Below the pieces are notes generated by a model that worked only from the letters and a program-made list of their open reading frames with translations, did not search any database and was not told the DNA's origin. From positions 1-5,519 of the forward strand of contig JABGTQ010000086.1 in the NCBI GenBank assembly GCA_018647025.1: 5,519 nt of DNA, in the 5' to 3' direction. Numbering within the stretch: the stretch's first letter is position 1; every line of letters begins with the position of its first letter. Of this stretch, positions 5,264-5,519 are shown in pieces. Source of the DNA: Nitrospina sp. (lineage in GTDB: Bacteria > Nitrospinota > Nitrospinia > Nitrospinales > VA-1). A program made the position numbers and the translations under genes.

Positions 5264-5519
5264 TCAGGATTGAGAACTGATTCGAAGTTGCGTCAAACGT
5301 AATTTTTCCAACTCATTTTGAATTTTTTGAGAACGTTCGGATTCTCCAGCAACTATCGCCTCATTTCTTTGTTTTTTTAGCTCTTCAACTTGCTGATTAT
5401 GAGATTTTTTTTTTAATGCCTTTGCGCAGTCATAAACTGTTTGTTTTGGGTTATCGAATAATATTGCAGTTACACCGATCTCACTCAAAATATTTTTTAT
5501 TCTAGGTTCATCTATTTGA
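5264..5519 (-). CDS. DNA primase DnaG, C-terminal end (partial)
   Basis: The frame is open to the window edge, and 84 residues plus a stop are visible. They are charged and helical, with the pattern DCAKALKKK then a long Glu/Lys/Gln helix, a GES turn and a final helix KIQNELEKLRLTQLR. This is the helical hairpin typical of the DnaG C-terminus, which binds the replicative helicase DnaB and couples priming to the fork. The catalytic TOPRIM and zinc-binding domains would lie beyond the window. A TTG at 5486-5488 is internal (Leu), not a start, since the frame continues upstream without a stop (reading QIDEPRIKNI before it). Identification rests on this pattern plus the position directly before rpoD, the classic dnaG-rpoD order. 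The residue-level similarity of primase tails is low, so the neighbourhood carries much of the weight. Confidence 0.82.
   Translation of the reverse strand, partial: QIDEPRIKNILSEIGVTAILFDNPKQTVYDCAKALKKKSHNQQVEELKKQRNEAIVAGESERSQKIQNELEKLRLTQLRISSQS

Noticed and set aside
5269..5296. Internal rpoD promoter in the dnaG tail (TTGACG with CTCAAT)
   Set aside because: The -35 is good but the -10 matches only three positions and the spacing is 16 nt; not strong enough to call.

Overview
The window is AT-rich (about two thirds A+T by eye) and bacterial. Its right half carries the end of a macromolecular-synthesis operon on the minus strand: the 3' end of dnaG (primase), then rpoD (housekeeping sigma-70, 587 residues), then a tRNA with a CAU anticodon that starts only 9 nt after the rpoD stop. 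The RpoD core (regions 2 to 4) reads like sigma factors of the former Deltaproteobacteria and their relatives. That, with the low GC content, suggests an AT-rich and possibly marine member of that broad group. The lineage is an inference from remembered family sequences, not a search result.

Layout. 1-295: AT-rich leader with no gene and one reasonable sigma-70 promoter. 296-781 (+): unknown two-helix membrane protein. 838-1641 (+): membrane di-iron hydroxylase of the sterol desaturase/fatty acid hydroxylase superfamily with its histidine motifs intact; a Shine-Dalgarno places its start at ATG 838 rather than TTG 832. 1631-1879 (+): 82-residue two-helix protein overlapping the hydroxylase by 11 nt. 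1876-2031 (+): a 51-codon reading frame starting at a GTGA stop/start overlap, with a possible +1 frame continuation to 2086. 2113-2463 (-): 116-residue acidic helical protein made of two related halves, convergent with the plus-strand genes. 2464-3358: about 900 bases without a convincing gene, containing a perfect DnaA box with two weaker ones in helical phase, a further near-perfect box, a 12-bp direct repeat and several hairpins. 3359-3432 (-): tRNA. 3442-5205 (-): rpoD. 5264-5519 (-): dnaG 3' end, cut by the window edge.

How the genes relate. The hydroxylase and the two small overlapping frames look like one translationally coupled unit, which suggests a lipid- or membrane-modifying enzyme with small membrane partners. 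The substrate cannot be told from sequence. DnaG, RpoD and the tRNA form a conserved replication/transcription/translation cluster. A 10-bp AT-rich inverted repeat between dnaG and rpoD is a candidate RNA-processing or attenuation site. I see no transposase, integrase, CRISPR array or defence system. The most interesting unexplained element is the DnaA-box cluster in the gene-free stretch, followed by the small-ORF cassette behind the hydroxylase.
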